64,000 bases of DNA from Hippophae tibetana (taxonomy: Eukaryota > Streptophyta > Magnoliopsida > Rosales > Elaeagnaceae), in contig CM072801.1 in the NCBI GenBank assembly GCA_037013495.1, forward strand, positions 107,329,816 through 107,393,815, in the 5' to 3' direction. Positions 62,936 through 64,000 of the stretch are shown piece by piece. The position numbers and the translations under genes were made by a program. The notes beneath the pieces were generated by a model. The model worked only from the letters and a program-made list of their open reading frames with translations, was not told the DNA's origin and ran no database searches. Numbering within the stretch: position 1 is the stretch's first letter; the number at the start of each line of letters is the position of its first letter.

Positions 62936-64000
62936 GATCAAAGATTGGTTGAACACCGAAAATAAAGAACATGAAAATGATACATTGAATTAAAAGAAAA
63001 GTACGAAATGAAATGCAAATAAGAAAATAATGACAACAAAATCTAAAGAAAACAAAAGACTTGTAGAAATATTTGTTTCTTTCATTGTTATTTGGACCAA
63101 AAGAATGCAAAAAACAAAAAAATTGAAACCTTTAGTAAATCTAATATATTAAGATATATATTCTATATTGGGCACCCAAGGCTTCGATACCAAATGATAC
63201 GGCTCTTTTATGCTGACTATTTTGGAAACCATGAACTCAAAGGTATGAGAAAGATAGAATTGCTAAGAACATGGTTAATATAATCAAATTTGAACAATTA
63301 AGAACAAGATTAGAAAACCACGCAAAAATGTGCGACAAAACTATAAGACGTCGGAAAGTAGTGTAAGAGATGAAATTTGGGTTTTAAAAAGTGGATAAAA
63401 TAACTATTTTTTCCTTTACGTTTTTGCAAATTAAAATCAGTTTAGATTTGATATTTTATAATGGTCGTTTTGATGTATGACTTAAAAGTTATAACAGTCT
63501 AAAGTTGGAACCTCAATAAATAATTTTTTTTTAAATTACGAACTCCATAAATTTTGTTGTTTTATATTCAGGATCAAAGATTGGTTGAACACCGAAAACA
63601 AAGAACAGGAAAATGATACAGTGAATTAAAAGAAAAGTATGAAATGAAATGCAAATAAGAAAATAATGACAACAAAATGTAAAGAAAACAAAAGACTTGT
63701 TGAAATATTTGTTTCTTTCATTGTTATTTGGACCAAAAGAATGCAAAAAACAAAAAAATGGAAACCTTTAGTAAATCTAATATATTAAGATAGATATTCT
63801 ATATTGGGCAACCAAGGCTTCGATACCAAATGATACGGATCTTTTTTGCTGACCATTTTGGAAACCATGAACTCAAAGGTATGAGAAAGATAGAATTGCT
63901 AAGAACATGGTTAATATAATCAAATTTGAACAATTAAGAACACGATTAGAAAACCACGCAAAAATGTGCGACCAAACTATAAGACGTCGGAAAGTAGTGT
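62936..64000 (+). repeat. 5-monomer HOR, copy 3, cut by the window edge
   Basis: M99 (62936) and the first 429 bp of M100 (63572) follow positions 1 and 2 of the 5-mer (GGGCACCCAAGG; GTTGAAATATTTG). M100 has GATCTTTTTTGC where others read GATCTTTTATGC. The array plainly continues to the right. Confidence 0.9.

Larger units (their letters stand above)
1..64000 (+). repeat. Tandem satellite array, about 640-bp monomer, fills the whole window
   Basis: Every part of the window aligns by eye to one monomer. I used the junction TTTTTTATTCAG/GATCAAAG as the start and found 100 starts, all in the same orientation and with no foreign sequence between them. Mean spacing is (63572-254)/99, about 640 bp. 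Landmarks in order are: an A-rich, T-poor block (roughly bases 40-140), a central box around CAAGGCTTCGATACC, CCATTTTGG, a CpG cluster around GACGTCGG, GTATGACTTAAAAG, CAATAAATAA and a T-tract. Base composition is strongly AT-rich. Homogeneous, head-to-tail, gene-free arrays of this kind are typical of eukaryotic heterochromatin. The species is not identifiable from what I see. Confidence 0.97.

Noticed and set aside
1529-63746. A family of about 60- to 71-residue hydrophobic antisense proteins, one per monomer
   Set aside because: The frame opens from TTG, not ATG, in the usual case. It is the complement of an A-rich repeat, breaks or fuses with small indels, and shows no sign of selection. 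Recurrence follows from repeat homogeneity.
1-64000. CRISPR array or prokaryotic repeat region
   Set aside because: The repeat unit is about 640 bp with no short repeat/unique spacer alternation, and no cas-like genes are present.
1-64000. Tandem gene cluster such as rDNA, histone or snRNA units
   Set aside because: No rRNA-like conserved stretches, no histone frames and no tRNA-like or snRNA-like structures were seen in the monomer.

Overview
The whole 64 kb is one uninterrupted tandem array of a single AT-rich satellite repeat. Starting each monomer at the GATCAAAG that follows the T-tract and CAG, I count 100 monomer starts (called M1 to M100, from 254 to 63572), all on the same strand. 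The mean spacing is about 640 bp: most are 635-639 bp, a second class is 650-656 bp, and a few carry private indels (589, about 622, 627 and 678 bp). I see no convincing protein-coding gene, tRNA, rRNA, transposon, CRISPR array, origin, inversion or non-satellite spacer. This points to eukaryotic nuclear constitutive heterochromatin (centromeric, pericentromeric or subtelomeric satellite). The sequence alone does not let me name the species or even the kingdom.

The array is a patchwork of higher-order repeats (HORs). From left to right: (1) 1-4100, diverged single monomers; (2) 4101-17651, three copies of a 7-monomer HOR (4516, 4518 and 4517 bp); (3) 17652-27815, two linker monomers, one long monomer and a 4-monomer unit (2548 bp) that turns into 3-monomer units (1896-1897 bp) by loss of exactly one monomer, with the hybrid junction visible; (4) 27816-36866, a roughly 3.2 kb segment present twice at a 5.79 kb offset, with a 3-monomer repeat between the copies; (5) 36867-52759, a mosaic containing copies spaced at about 1.3, 3.1, 8.2 and 14.0 kb; (6) 52760-56572, a 2-monomer HOR (exactly 1271 bp) three times; (7) 56573-64000, a 5-monomer HOR (3181-3182 bp) about 2.3 times, running off the window.

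Two monomer families are mixed. Family A (about 637 bp) has a TTTAGTAAATCTAA junction and AAAGGTATGAG. Family B (about 651 bp) has a longer AT stretch there, AAAGGAATGAG and many linked differences. They alternate in the left third. The long form is absent from 52123 to the right edge. Several monomers are A/B or intra-family mosaics, so unequal crossover and gene conversion can be read at near base resolution.

There are no genes to work together. Open frames of 60-126 codons recur only because monomers recur and one strand is T-rich. The most interesting aspects are the density of distinct HOR regimes in one window, the recombination junctions, a CpG cluster kept in each monomer with apparent deamination changes, and the repeated splice-acceptor-like, splice-donor-like and AATAAA motifs on the + strand.
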